Part shown: in pieces, positions 43,376 through 52,041 of the stretch | Layout: each line of letters begins with the position of its first letter | Numbering within the stretch: position 1 is the first letter of the stretch | NCBI RefSeq assembly: GCF_039525035.1 | Contig: NZ_BAAAHE010000001.1 | Coordinates: 70,282-134,281 of the forward strand | DNA: 64,000 nucleotides | Direction of reading: 5' to 3' | DNA from: Sporichthya brevicatena | Lineage (GTDB): Bacteria > Actinomycetota > Actinomycetes > Sporichthyales > Sporichthyaceae | Made by a program: the position numbers and the translations under genes | The notes under the pieces: model-generated | Databases searched by the model: none | What the model was told of the DNA's origin: nothing | Seen by the model: only the letters and a program-made list of their open reading frames with translations

Positions 43376-43407
43376 CTGTGGCGGCCAGCAGGCGCTGACC
43401 GCCACAG
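43376..43407. terminator. Second hairpin, facing the Amt-like gene
   Basis: The arms 43376-43389 and 43394-43407 pair over 14 bp with one mismatch. An outer GTGACCTTCC / GGAAGGTGAC pairing extends it. It probably terminates the convergent Amt-like transcript. Confidence 0.65.
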
Positions 43408-43437
43408 TGGGAAGGTGACACTCCTTCAGGAGGTTCC

Positions 43438-44916
43438 TTACGAGACCGTCTCCGGTGCTCGACGTCCCGCGCGGTGCGATCCGGACGTCGGAGCCACGTC
43501 GGATTCGAGCAGGATCTCGTCGACGTACGGCGGCGGCGGCGTGCCCCAGTAGGCCTCGTCGAGGCCACGGAGCTCGTCCTCCTCGCTCACGCGCAGACCG
43601 ATCGTCTTCTCCAGACCGACGATGAGGATCAGGCCGCTGATCCCCGCGATGGCGATCGTGACGACGAGCGCGAGCGCCTGCATACCGATGCTGATCTCGG
43701 CGTGCTGGAAGGCGTACTTGCCCTCCGTGATGCCGAAGAAGCCGCCGGTCTTGTCGCCGGAGCCGACAATTCCTCCTGCGAGAGCGCCGAACGAGCCGCC
43801 ACCCAGGGCCAGCGGAACGATCTTCTTGTCGTCGATCTTCAGCTTGTACAGCAGTTGGTACGTGCCGTAGACGACGAACATACCGATGAACGCGAGGACC
43901 AGAATCTCCCACGGCCGGCCGATGTCCAGAGCCGTACCGGTGGAGATGTACCCGGCCGGGATACCGATCAGCACGAAGATCGGGTTACGCGTCCGGTACG
44001 AGATCAGGGCGCCGGCCAGGACTCCACCGACGTACGCGGCGAAGACGTTGATGACCACGATGCCGAAACCGCTGTTGCTCAGCGAGATGCCGAAGTAACC
44101 GACGTCGGGAACGAAGAACCCGCATCCGAGGAACGCGAACGGAGCCGCGAACATCAGGATCGCGACGCCGACTGCGGTCCAACCCACGTTGTGCGGAACC
44201 GGCCCCACGGTGCGGGGGTCCTTGTCGAAGGCGCCGATACGCGGGCCGGCACGCCAGGCGAGGATCAACGCCCAGACACCGACCACGATGTAGAGCGCGA
44301 ACTGACCGATGTAGTCGTGTGCGCCCTTGTTCGAGAGCGGACCCACCGAACCCCAGGTCAGGTAGAGCACGAACGGGCAGACCAGGGCACCGAAGACGAA
44401 CGCGATGACGTACATCGGGACGGCCTTCACCCGCTCCAGACCGGCCGAGTGGAGCAGTGCGCCACCCACGGCGACGTACGCCATGAAGAACGCCACGAAG
44501 ACCTGGAAGACGTCCGCCTCGATGTAGTGGGCGGGGTCGAGGTTCTGCGAGTACTCCGTCAGCGCCGGGCCGAACGGCGTCCAGTCGTCCAGGGCGGTCT
44601 TCAGCGGGTCGGGGACGCCGAAGGCCGAGTAGTACTGCCAAATCCAGATGGCATAGCCGACGATCGTGATACCGATCGCGGCCAGCATTGACGCCACGAG
44701 TTTCTGGATCCACGTGTCCATCAGGTTCTTGCGCCGAACGAGACCGGCGTCGATCAAGCCCACCGCGCCCACGACGAAAAGCAGGCAGACGGTGGCCAAG
44801 GCGTAGAACACGTTCAGGTTGAAGAAAAAGAGCGATACCTGGCTCGAATAAGGGGGCCCCCCAGTGGCCGGGGGCGGGCTATCGACGGTCAGCACTTGTG
44901 ACAACACGAGGCTCAT
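43438..44916 (-). CDS. Amt-superfamily channel lacking the twin histidines
   Basis: The 492-aa polytopic protein aligns by eye with AmtB over its length: GLIDAGLVRRKNLMD near residue 55 matches GLFYGGLIRGKN-type, and the C-terminal GLRVSEEDELRGLDEAYWG matches the Amt tail. The DFAGGTVVH motif becomes DYIGQFALY, so pore His168 is Tyr, and the GVHG motif becomes LALGGG, so His318 is also lost. Both histidines are central to ammonium conduction, so ammonium is an unlikely substrate. A strong AAGGAGGAGCGGCG ribosome-binding site precedes the ATG at 44916. It probably transports a pathway substrate (inference). Confidence 0.82.
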   Translation of the reverse strand: MSLVLSQVLTVDSPPPATGGPPYSSQVSLFFFNLNVFYALATVCLLFVVGAVGLIDAGLVRRKNLMDTWIQKLVASMLAAIGITIVGYAIWIWQYYSAFGVPDPLKTALDDWTPFGPALTEYSQNLDPAHYIEADVFQVFVAFFMAYVAVGGALLHSAGLERVKAVPMYVIAFVFGALVCPFVLYLTWGSVGPLSNKGAHDYIGQFALYIVVGVWALILAWRAGPRIGAFDKDPRTVGPVPHNVGWTAVGVAILMFAAPFAFLGCGFFVPDVGYFGISLSNSGFGIVVINVFAAYVGGVLAGALISYRTRNPIFVLIGIPAGYISTGTALDIGRPWEILVLAFIGMFVVYGTYQLLYKLKIDDKKIVPLALGGGSFGALAGGIVGSGDKTGGFFGITEGKYAFQHAEISIGMQALALVVTIAIAGISGLILIVGLEKTIGLRVSEEDELRGLDEAYWGTPPPPYVDEILLESDVAPTSGSHRAGRRAPETVS

Positions 44917-45468
44917 CGCCGCTCCTCCTTTGCCTTCTCGCCGGGGCCTCCACAGAGGTCCGGACGGCTTACCACCCGGCTGCACGCGGTGGTGTCGAAG
45001 CCGGTCCGTGGCCTGTTGGCCAGCGACGAGTAGGAAGGTTTCTGTACTGGCTCGTATCGGGTCAAGAGTTGCGCGAAGATTTGTCCAGGCCGCACCCGGC
45101 GCGCCTCCGTGCCTCAACGGCAAGGCCGCGCCTGTTTCTGCAGGTCAGAGACATATCCAGGTCACGAGCCGTCGAGCGAGAAACGGAAGCGCAACAAGAA
45201 ATTCGTCATGATGGAACGTTTCTACTTCGCTACCGAAAGCCGACCGCGCGCTGCGCCGCGTAAGCGCCGAGCTGAGCGCAGTCTCGAGACGATTCGATCG
45301 GATTTGCCCCCGAACCCCCTCGTTCAGCGGAAATCACGGCGCGACCCGGGGTCGAAACGATAAAAACGCTTGTTCGGGAGCCCCTGGCCGCCGTACGGTG
45401 CGACGACCGGCTCCCCCACCCCGCCGGAGCAGCTCCTTGGTCACGACGTCGATGGGAGCCGGAACGCG
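44917..45468. promoter_or_regulatory. 552-bp intergenic region, Amt-like / SnoaL-flavin reductase
   Basis: There is no gene. TTTCTACTTCGC (45219-45230) follows GGAACG and closely matches the TTCTACTTCGC of the NAMPT 1 operator region. GTATCGGGTCAAGAG lies at about 45053-45067, with TTGACC on the minus strand as a -35 candidate. These suggest the region is under the same LacI control. Confidence 0.5.
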
Positions 45469-46425
45469 ATGACCGACTTCAAACAGCTCGTGTGTGCAGC
45501 CTGGGACGCCGCGTGGAACCGCGGTGAGGTCGCCGCTCTCGACGAGATCGTGCACGCCGACTATCTCCAGGAAAAGGCCGGATCCCCCGGCCTGAACGGC
45601 GTGACTGAACTCAAGTCGGAAGTGCTCGAGGTGCGGGCCGCATTTCCCGATCTGCGCACCACGGTCGACAAGATCTTCGTCGAGGGGGACGACTTCGCCG
45701 TCTTCTGGTCCTCGACCGGGACCTTCACCAACCCCCTGCGCGACGTGCCCGCCACGGGCACCAGGGTGCAGACCCGTGGTTCGGTGCAGGGACTGCTTCG
45801 TGACGGCCGCGTGGCCCGCGAACGGGTCTCCTGGGATCTCCGTGATCTGCTGACCGACGTCGGAGTACCGACGCTCCACTCCGCCTTCGAGATCGGACCG
45901 GCCGGGACCGGCGCACCGGAGCGGTTGAGCGTTCCTGACGCGGAGTCACTGAAGGAGTTCAACCGGAAGTTCGTGACCGGGGTGACCGTGGTGACGACCA
46001 GGGCCGCCGACGGCCGGCCCCGCGGCCTGGCCGCCAACGCCTACACCTCAGTGTCCCTGGATCCCCCGTTGGTCCTGGTGTGCGTGCAGAAGTCGTCCTG
46101 GACCCACCCGGCGCTGTTCGAGTCACGGCACCTGGGCATCAACATCCTGGCCAACACGCAGCGCCATGTCGTCGAGCGGTTCTCGTCCAAGGTCCAGGAC
46201 AAGTTCGCCGGCGTCGCCTGGCACGGGGCGCCGGCCGGCAGCCCGCTCATCGACGGATCCGCCGGCGCGATCGAGACGGAGATCAAGGAGCGCTTCCAGG
46301 CGAAGACGCACACCGTCTTCATCGCACGCGTGACGTACGCCGAGGTCTCCGAACTCGCACCGATGGTCTACCAGGCCGGCCGGTTCTACGACGGCGCGAT
46401 GCTGGAGGAACTGCGGGCGGACTGA
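45469..46425 (+). CDS. SnoaL-like domain fused to flavin reductase domain
   Basis: The 318-aa protein joins an N-terminal SnoaL/NTF2 domain (about residues 1-135, with WNRGEVAALDEIVHADYL) to a C-terminal flavin-reductase-like split barrel (about 160-310). The latter shows FNRKFVTGVTVVTTRAADGRPRGLAANAYTSVSLDPPLVLVCV as two consecutive halves, typical of HpaC-type NAD(P)H:FMN reductases. The barrel could supply reduced flavin to the LLM oxidoreductase. ATG 45469 removes an upstream non-conserved extension. Its last 40 bp overlap the convergent phosphotriesterase-like gene. Confidence 0.85.
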   Translation: MTDFKQLVCAAWDAAWNRGEVAALDEIVHADYLQEKAGSPGLNGVTELKSEVLEVRAAFPDLRTTVDKIFVEGDDFAVFWSSTGTFTNPLRDVPATGTRVQTRGSVQGLLRDGRVARERVSWDLRDLLTDVGVPTLHSAFEIGPAGTGAPERLSVPDAESLKEFNRKFVTGVTVVTTRAADGRPRGLAANAYTSVSLDPPLVLVCVQKSSWTHPALFESRHLGINILANTQRHVVERFSSKVQDKFAGVAWHGAPAGSPLIDGSAGAIETEIKERFQAKTHTVFIARVTYAEVSELAPMVYQAGRFYDGAMLEELRAD

Positions 46426-47468
46426 CCTGCGTCGCCGAACAGGCGGCGGGGATTCACGGTCAACAGCTCGGCGGTGACCGCAGCCGGCACCCCGTGCCGT
46501 TCGAGTCGGGGAAGGAACAGTCGGGGCACGTAGCCCATACCGTTCCCTCCGTTGCGAGTCCACAGGCTCTTGAGCGCGACGTCGTGACTGAGCAGGAGTT
46601 GCGAGGCGTGGCCCGCGTCGACCAACCGCGCGATGGCCGCCGCGGTCTGACCGGGCCCCGGCGACTGCCCCTCCCCGGGGAAGTAGTTCGGCATCCCGAT
46701 CATGTCGAACTCGAGCCACACCCCCAGGGCGGCCACGTCCCGTTGATAAGCGGTGTCCTCGCCGGAGGGATCCATGTGGCACAGGACGACGGCCCGGGGG
46801 TCGAGACCCTCCTCACCGAGCACGACGTCGAGCACCTCGAAAGCTCGCCGCTGCCACCCCGGCAGATGGATCAGCAGCGGGACGCCCACCTCCCGCTGCG
46901 CACGCGCGGCGGCACGCAGGCGGGTCTTCTCAGCGTCGGTGAACTCGGGAGAAACGCCGATCTCGCCGATGATTCCGGGCCGGACCCCGGTGCCGTCGAC
47001 ACCGTCGACGAACTCGGCCAGCAGGCGCTCGCAGAGCTCGTCCGGTGCAGCGGAGGCGGTTCCCGGGTCGTGGTACCGGTGCACGTACCACCCTGAGCCC
47101 ATCACGATGTTCAGGCCGGCGGCCCTCGCGATCTCCTGCAGCGCGAGCGGGTCCCGGCCGATGTCGGCGTTCGTGCAGTCCACGACGGTTCGACCGCCCG
47201 CTTCCGCGAACAGACGTAACTCGTCCACGACGGCGCTCGGGTCGTCCAGGCGGGCGTTGTCGAGACAGCAGCCCGGGTTCTCGGTCAGCAGCCAGTGGAT
47301 CGAGGCGTCGACCCGTCGGCCGAAGAACGCCCGCTCGGCCGGATCCTCCGGCGTCGCGAGCGGGCCGGTCCAGTCGCAGATCAGGTGCTCGTGCATGAGC
47401 GTCATGCCGAGCTCGTCCACCGGCACCGGACCGAGCACGGTGTTCACCTCGACGGGGTCACCCACCAT
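46386..47468 (-). CDS. Phosphotriesterase-family hydrolase
   Basis: The 360-aa TIM-barrel metallohydrolase has the HxH motif in TLMHEHLI near residue 28, GEIGV near 157 (Glu where bacterial PTE has a carbamylated Lys, as in phosphotriesterase homology proteins), LIHLPGW near 190, LCHMDPSG near 218 and LLSHDVALKS near 282. Relatives are lactonases or phosphotriesterase homology proteins. ATG 47468 has a GAGGAGG ribosome-binding site; a GTG at 47504 would add 12 residues. It is the last gene before the right island boundary (47513). Confidence 0.87.
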   Translation of the reverse strand: MVGDPVEVNTVLGPVPVDELGMTLMHEHLICDWTGPLATPEDPAERAFFGRRVDASIHWLLTENPGCCLDNARLDDPSAVVDELRLFAEAGGRTVVDCTNADIGRDPLALQEIARAAGLNIVMGSGWYVHRYHDPGTASAAPDELCERLLAEFVDGVDGTGVRPGIIGEIGVSPEFTDAEKTRLRAAARAQREVGVPLLIHLPGWQRRAFEVLDVVLGEEGLDPRAVVLCHMDPSGEDTAYQRDVAALGVWLEFDMIGMPNYFPGEGQSPGPGQTAAAIARLVDAGHASQLLLSHDVALKSLWTRNGGNGMGYVPRLFLPRLERHGVPAAVTAELLTVNPRRLFGDAGQSARSSSSIAPS

Positions 47469-47512
47469 CTCGCGCACCTCCTCGCGCACCACAGTCTCCG
47501 CCACATCGCCGT

Positions 47513-47556
47513 GGCTACATCGCGGCGACGAGGGCGGACCAGGTGAGGGGGATCGC
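47513..47556 (-). repeat. Right flank of the 23-kb island: restored glycosidase 3' end
   Basis: The 44 bp match 24388-24431 at 42 positions. They supply the last 13 codons and stop (TAG, 47515-47517) of the glycosidase gene. This is the copy in use. Confidence 0.85.
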
Positions 47557-48699
47557 GCCGCGGCCCTTGCCGGTCTGGGGGTTCCAGTGCTCGGCGTAGC
47601 CGCTGCGGAGGGCGCCGCGGATCGACATCTCCCGGATCGAGGTGACGAGGTCGGTGCGGTCCCACCGGAGGGCGGCGAGGCGAGCGAGGTAGTTCATCTG
47701 CATCCAGGCGCTGCCGCGCCAGTACTGGTCGGGGTGGTAGCTGCGGGCCTCGCGGGCGACGAAGTTCAGCCCGTAGGGGGCGGCGAAACGACGGTCGTCC
47801 GCCAGCTGGTCCAGCGCGCGCCGGGCTTTCGCCTCGTCGGCCGTCACCAGCGCTCCGAGGACGCCGTCGAGGGTCGGGACGTGCACGCTCGGACCGCCTC
47901 CCACGACGGCGACGTCCGACCAGAGACCCGTCTCCTCGTTCCACATCTGATCATCCATCAGTTCAGCGAGCTCCGCCGATCGCGCCGCCCAGGCGGCGTC
48001 GCCGCTGACGGCGGCGTACTCCGCGGCGGCGTGGGCGCAGATCGCGTTGAACGCGGCCGGGGCGCAGAGGAACGACTTGGAGCCGATCGAAACACCCTCC
48101 GCGTCGAACTCAGCCTGTTCGACGAGGTGCCGGTCGAGCGCCGACCAGCGCCAGCGCCGCCACTTCAGGCGGCTCCAGTCGGAGGCGTGGAGGAACGCGG
48201 CGGCCCAGCTGTCCCAGCGCGGTGAGTCGTCGGCGCCGGACTCCCACGGGTGGGTGAGGAGGATCAGCCCGTCCGGGGTACGACGCTTCTCCCACAGCCA
48301 CGCCAGACCTCGCTCCACCCGCGCCAGCACCTCCGCCGGCACCTCGACGTGCGCGGTCAGCACCCGCGCGGTGTGGGCGAAGATCGGCGGCTGCGTGAAG
48401 GAGGAGACGTCGGTGCGCGGGCCCCGGCCCTTGCTCGGGCCCGCGTAACGCATGTGCGGGACGAAGCCGTCACCGAGCTGGCCGGACAGGGCGTTGGTCA
48501 GCTCGCGGAGACCGCGGTCGGGCCGGTCGATCGCGACCCAGGCCACGGCGGCGAAGCACGAGTCCCAGAGCCACTGGTGCGGATAGGTCTTGCGGTGGGG
48601 GTAGGTGTGCCCGCGCTGCTCGTCCCAGTGCGCCACCAGCAGACGCTCGGCCCCGGCTCGGGCCGCGGCCTCATCGGCCGCTTGCGTCCCAGCGGTCAC
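47515..48699 (-). CDS. MGH1-like (alpha/alpha)6 glycoside hydrolase
   Basis: The 394-aa protein belongs to the GH63/GH37-related (alpha/alpha)6 barrel family. It has the HQWLWDSCFAAVAW motif near residue 42, THPWESGADDSPRWDSW near 150 with an acid/base Glu candidate, and YWRGSAWMQMNYL near 325. Members cleave alpha-glucosides such as mannosylglycerate-type osmolytes; the substrate here is unknown. The final 13 codons come from the island side, and the displaced original end lies 23 kb away at 24388. The start is GTG 48699 with a weak ribosome-binding site. Confidence 0.85.
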   Translation of the reverse strand: MTAGTQAADEAAARAGAERLLVAHWDEQRGHTYPHRKTYPHQWLWDSCFAAVAWVAIDRPDRGLRELTNALSGQLGDGFVPHMRYAGPSKGRGPRTDVSSFTQPPIFAHTARVLTAHVEVPAEVLARVERGLAWLWEKRRTPDGLILLTHPWESGADDSPRWDSWAAAFLHASDWSRLKWRRWRWSALDRHLVEQAEFDAEGVSIGSKSFLCAPAAFNAICAHAAAEYAAVSGDAAWAARSAELAELMDDQMWNEETGLWSDVAVVGGGPSVHVPTLDGVLGALVTADEAKARRALDQLADDRRFAAPYGLNFVAREARSYHPDQYWRGSAWMQMNYLARLAALRWDRTDLVTSIREMSIRGALRSGYAEHWNPQTGKGRGAIPLTWSALVAAM

Positions 48700-48874
48700 T
48701 GCAGGTCACCTGATCCCCGGCTGTGGGCGGGAACTCGCTCGCGAGCCATGTGACCTTCCCCCGGGACGGCCGCGCACGCGTCCGCAGTCGATAGATTTGC
48801 CGGGCGCAGGGTAGCTGGCCGACAGGAGATGCGCCGGTCCCGCGACCGGCGCCCGGTGCGAGGACGGGACACAG

Positions 48875-50506
48875 GTGACAGCTGCTCGGACGCCCGTCCA
48901 GCTCGCCGGCGTCTCCCCCAGCGCCCCCGGCCGGGACGAGACCGCCTGGCGAGCCGGCTTCGTGCTGCTCGCGGCCGGTCTGTTCGGGCTGTACCTGCTC
49001 GACCCGCCCAACGTCCCCGACCTCGCCGCGCAGACCGCGCGGGCCGAGGCCGCGAAGGACGGGGCCTATCTCTGGTGGACCGGCTGGTTCGGTGGCGTCG
49101 TCCAGCCGAGCTACTCGGTCTTCAGCCCGTTCGTCATGGCGAAGATCGGCGTCGGGCTCTCCGCCGCACTCGCCGGCGTCGCCGCCTGCGCCGCTGCACC
49201 GGTCCTCTTCGAGGGCACCCGGCGGCCCCGCGCCGCGTCGGCCGTCTTCGGGGTCGGCGTCCTGCTCAACGTGCTCGGCGGGCGCGTCACGTTCGCGCTC
49301 GGCTTCGCCGCGGCGGTCATCGCGGCCGCGCTGCTGCGCCGTCGCCGCGCCTGGTGGGCCGGCGCCGCCGGCGTCGCGGCCTGCCTGCTCAGCCCGCTCG
49401 CGGGCCTGTGGCTCGGGCTGATCGCGGTCACGGTCGCGATCGTCGACACCTCACGGCGCCGTGCCGCCGTCGGCGTCTCGGCCGCACTGGTCGGCGTCGC
49501 CCTGACCCTCGCCCTGGTCTTCCGCAACAGCGGACCGATGGCCTTCCCGTGGTGGCACGTGGCGATGGCACTGTGCGCGATCGCCGGCGTGCTCGTCGCC
49601 TGTCAGGACCGCGCCGTTCGCGTGGGCGCGCTGCTGTTCGGCCTCGCCGTCGTCGCGTTCGCGGTGGTCCCGACCGCGGTCGGGACGAACATGATGCGCC
49701 TGGTCTGGCTGACGGCGGGTCCGGTCGTCGTCGCGACCGGGACGATCGCCGTGGGTCGTGTGGCGCTGCGCCGCACCGGGGTCGCGCTGCTGACCGTCGG
49801 GGCCCTGCTCTGGCCGACCGTCGACCTCTCCCTCGAACTCGCCAAGGCCAGCAGCCCGGCCGCGAGCCCCGCGTACTACGCGCCGCTCGTGGAGGAGCTC
49901 GGCCGCCAGGCCCGCGCCGCCGGGCCCGCCGCGCTCGGACAGCGGCTCGAGATCATCGACCCGGCGTCGCACTGGTCGGCGGCGTACGTCGCGCCGACGG
50001 TGCCGATCGCGCGCGGCTGGGACCGCCAGGCCGACCGCGCCGCCAACCCGCTCTTCTACGACGGCACGCTGACCGCCGACTCGTATCGCACATGGCTGCA
50101 CGAGCTCGCGGTCCGCTGGGTCGCGCTGCCGAGCGAGGGCTCGCTCGACTACGCCGCGCAGGCCGAGGCGGATCTCGTCCGTTCCGGTCTGCCGTACCTG
50201 ACTCCGGTCTGGAGCAACGCCTCCTGGCAGCTGTTCCAGGTCACCGACGCCGCGCCGCTGGTCCGCGGGGCGCAGCTCGTCGAGCTGGACGCCTCCGAGA
50301 TCACCTTCGTCGCCCCGCAGGCCGGGCCGGTCCACCTGCAGATCCGCTGGTCACCGCTGCTGGCGCTGACCGGGGCCGGCGGCGAGACCGGCTGCGTCCG
50401 CGAGCGCGGGCCCTGGACCAGCGTCGACGTCACCTCACCGGGCACCTACACGCTCGTCTCCAAGCTTGCGCTCCCGACCGGGGACGACCGCACCGACTGC
50501 AACTGA
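48875..50506 (+). CDS. Polytopic membrane protein with C-terminal extracytoplasmic domain
   Basis: I do not recognise a family with certainty. The 543-aa protein has about ten hydrophobic segments between residues 25 and 320 and a C-terminal domain of about 200 residues with aromatic and beta-rich segments, which probably faces outside. The topology resembles GT-C glycosyltransferase-like or envelope polysaccharide proteins, but no DxD-type motif is clear. GTG 48875 is preceded by GGACGGGACACAG. It is followed 62 bp downstream by an MFS transporter on the same strand. Confidence 0.75.
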   Translation: MTAARTPVQLAGVSPSAPGRDETAWRAGFVLLAAGLFGLYLLDPPNVPDLAAQTARAEAAKDGAYLWWTGWFGGVVQPSYSVFSPFVMAKIGVGLSAALAGVAACAAAPVLFEGTRRPRAASAVFGVGVLLNVLGGRVTFALGFAAAVIAAALLRRRRAWWAGAAGVAACLLSPLAGLWLGLIAVTVAIVDTSRRRAAVGVSAALVGVALTLALVFRNSGPMAFPWWHVAMALCAIAGVLVACQDRAVRVGALLFGLAVVAFAVVPTAVGTNMMRLVWLTAGPVVVATGTIAVGRVALRRTGVALLTVGALLWPTVDLSLELAKASSPAASPAYYAPLVEELGRQARAAGPAALGQRLEIIDPASHWSAAYVAPTVPIARGWDRQADRAANPLFYDGTLTADSYRTWLHELAVRWVALPSEGSLDYAAQAEADLVRSGLPYLTPVWSNASWQLFQVTDAAPLVRGAQLVELDASEITFVAPQAGPVHLQIRWSPLLALTGAGGETGCVRERGPWTSVDVTSPGTYTLVSKLALPTGDDRTDCN

Positions 50507-50568
50507 CCTGCAGCGCCCCCCACAACTCGAGTCATGCTTTCCGGGAATGACCGACCGCACGGTCGGGC

Positions 50569-52014
50569 ATGGTGCGGGCGATGGGGAGCGCGAACGTGAC
50601 GACGGCGGTGGAGCGCGTGCTCGCGGCACCGGTGGCGGTGCCGCGGGAGGTCGAGCAACGCCGCACGCTCGCGGTCGCGGTGGCGGGGACGTTCCTCGCG
50701 CTCGTCGTCTACACCGTCCCGCTCGGGATCATGCCCTCGATCGCCGCCGGCCTGGACGCGGGCACGGGGACGCAGACGTGGCTGCTCGCCGCCGTCAGCC
50801 TCGGCATGGCGACCACGCTGATCTCGGCCGGCGCCCTCGGCGACGACTACGGGCGCAAGCGGGTCCTGATCGGCGGCGCGTACGTGCTGGCCGTCGCGAG
50901 CGCGGTGTGCGCGTTCGCCCCGAACCCGGGGGTCTACCTCGCGGGTGCCCTGGCCCAGGGCGCCGGGGGGTCCGCGATCATGGCCTGCAGCCTCGGACTG
51001 ATCGCGCACGCCTTCCCCGAGGGCCCGCAGCGGGCCCGCGCCAGCGGCATCTGGGGCGCGGCGCTCGGCGCCGGGATCGGGTCCGGGCCGCTGCTCGGCG
51101 CGACCTTCGACTCCACCATCGGCTGGCACGCGGCGTTCGCGTTCAGCGGCGTCCTGGCGCTGGTGCTCGCGGTGGCGGCCGGGCCGCTGCTCGTCGAGTC
51201 CAAGGCCGAGGAGCACAAGCCGATCGACCTGCCCGGGATGGCGCTGCTCGGCCTCGGCGTGGGTGCGCTGATCGGCGGACTGGTCCGCGGCCGCAGCGGC
51301 TGGGGCGACCCCCCGACGCTGCTGCTGATCGGCGGCGGCCTGGTGCTGCTGGCCCTGTTCGTCCTCGTCGAGATCCGGCAGCGGGCCCCGATGCTGCCGA
51401 TGGGGTTGTTCCGCAACCCGCGCTTCCAGGCGGTGACTACGGCCGCGGTGACGACCGGTCTCGGCGTCATCTCCCTGCTGTCGTACCTGTGCACGATGTC
51501 CCAGCGGGGCATGGGCGACGAGCCGATCGTCGGGGCAGCGCTGATCGCGGTGTGGGCGGCCGCGAGCATCGCGACGGCCCTGCTGGTGCCGCGGCACTTC
51601 GCGGCGTACTCCGGCCGCGCGCACCTGGCCGGTGGCCTGGTCGTGACCGGCGTCGGGATGATCTCGCTCTACGGCGTCGACGCCGGCACGAACCCGTGGC
51701 TGATGGTCGCCGGGCTCGCGCTCGCGGGCATCGGGTCCGGCATCGCGAACTCCGCCCTCGGCCGGGAGGCCGTCACCGCCGTCCCCCACGGCCGGGGGTC
51801 GCTCGGGAGCGGCGCGAACAACACCGCGCGCTACGTCGGGTCGTCGGTCGGGGTCTCGATCGTCGCCACGATCGTCGCGGCCCAGGGCGACGGCGCCGAC
51901 GCGATCATGGACGGCTGGAACGTCGTCGTGCTCGTGACGACGGCGCTGACCTTCCTCGGCGCCGCCGCGGTCCTCGCCTGCCGTCCCCGCGCCCGGAACG
52001 GCGAAGCGAAATAA
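50569..52014 (+). CDS. MFS transporter, DHA2-like
   Basis: The 481-aa transporter has motif A-like GALGDDYGRKRVLIGGAYVL near residue 86 and about 13-14 membrane segments. SGIWGAALGAGIGSGPLLG near 160 is the motif C-type antiporter region. It is a probable drug or metabolite exporter. ATG 50569 and ATG 50581 are both possible. The gene ends 27 bp before the acyl-CoA synthetase start and may be co-transcribed with it. Confidence 0.87.
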   Translation: MVRAMGSANVTTAVERVLAAPVAVPREVEQRRTLAVAVAGTFLALVVYTVPLGIMPSIAAGLDAGTGTQTWLLAAVSLGMATTLISAGALGDDYGRKRVLIGGAYVLAVASAVCAFAPNPGVYLAGALAQGAGGSAIMACSLGLIAHAFPEGPQRARASGIWGAALGAGIGSGPLLGATFDSTIGWHAAFAFSGVLALVLAVAAGPLLVESKAEEHKPIDLPGMALLGLGVGALIGGLVRGRSGWGDPPTLLLIGGGLVLLALFVLVEIRQRAPMLPMGLFRNPRFQAVTTAAVTTGLGVISLLSYLCTMSQRGMGDEPIVGAALIAVWAAASIATALLVPRHFAAYSGRAHLAGGLVVTGVGMISLYGVDAGTNPWLMVAGLALAGIGSGIANSALGREAVTAVPHGRGSLGSGANNTARYVGSSVGVSIVATIVAAQGDGADAIMDGWNVVVLVTTALTFLGAAAVLACRPRARNGEAK

Positions 52015-52041
52015 GCTCGAAGGGCCGAGAAGGAGGCCCTC

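Noticed and set aside
43438..44916. Naming the Amt-like gene as an ammonium transporter
   Set aside because: Both pore histidines are replaced, so the substrate cannot be assumed.
45139..45150. TGCAGGTCAGAG motif resembling the sequence after both tRNA-Pro att copies
   Set aside because: Only about 12 bp match and no tRNA sequence is adjacent, so it is probably coincidence.
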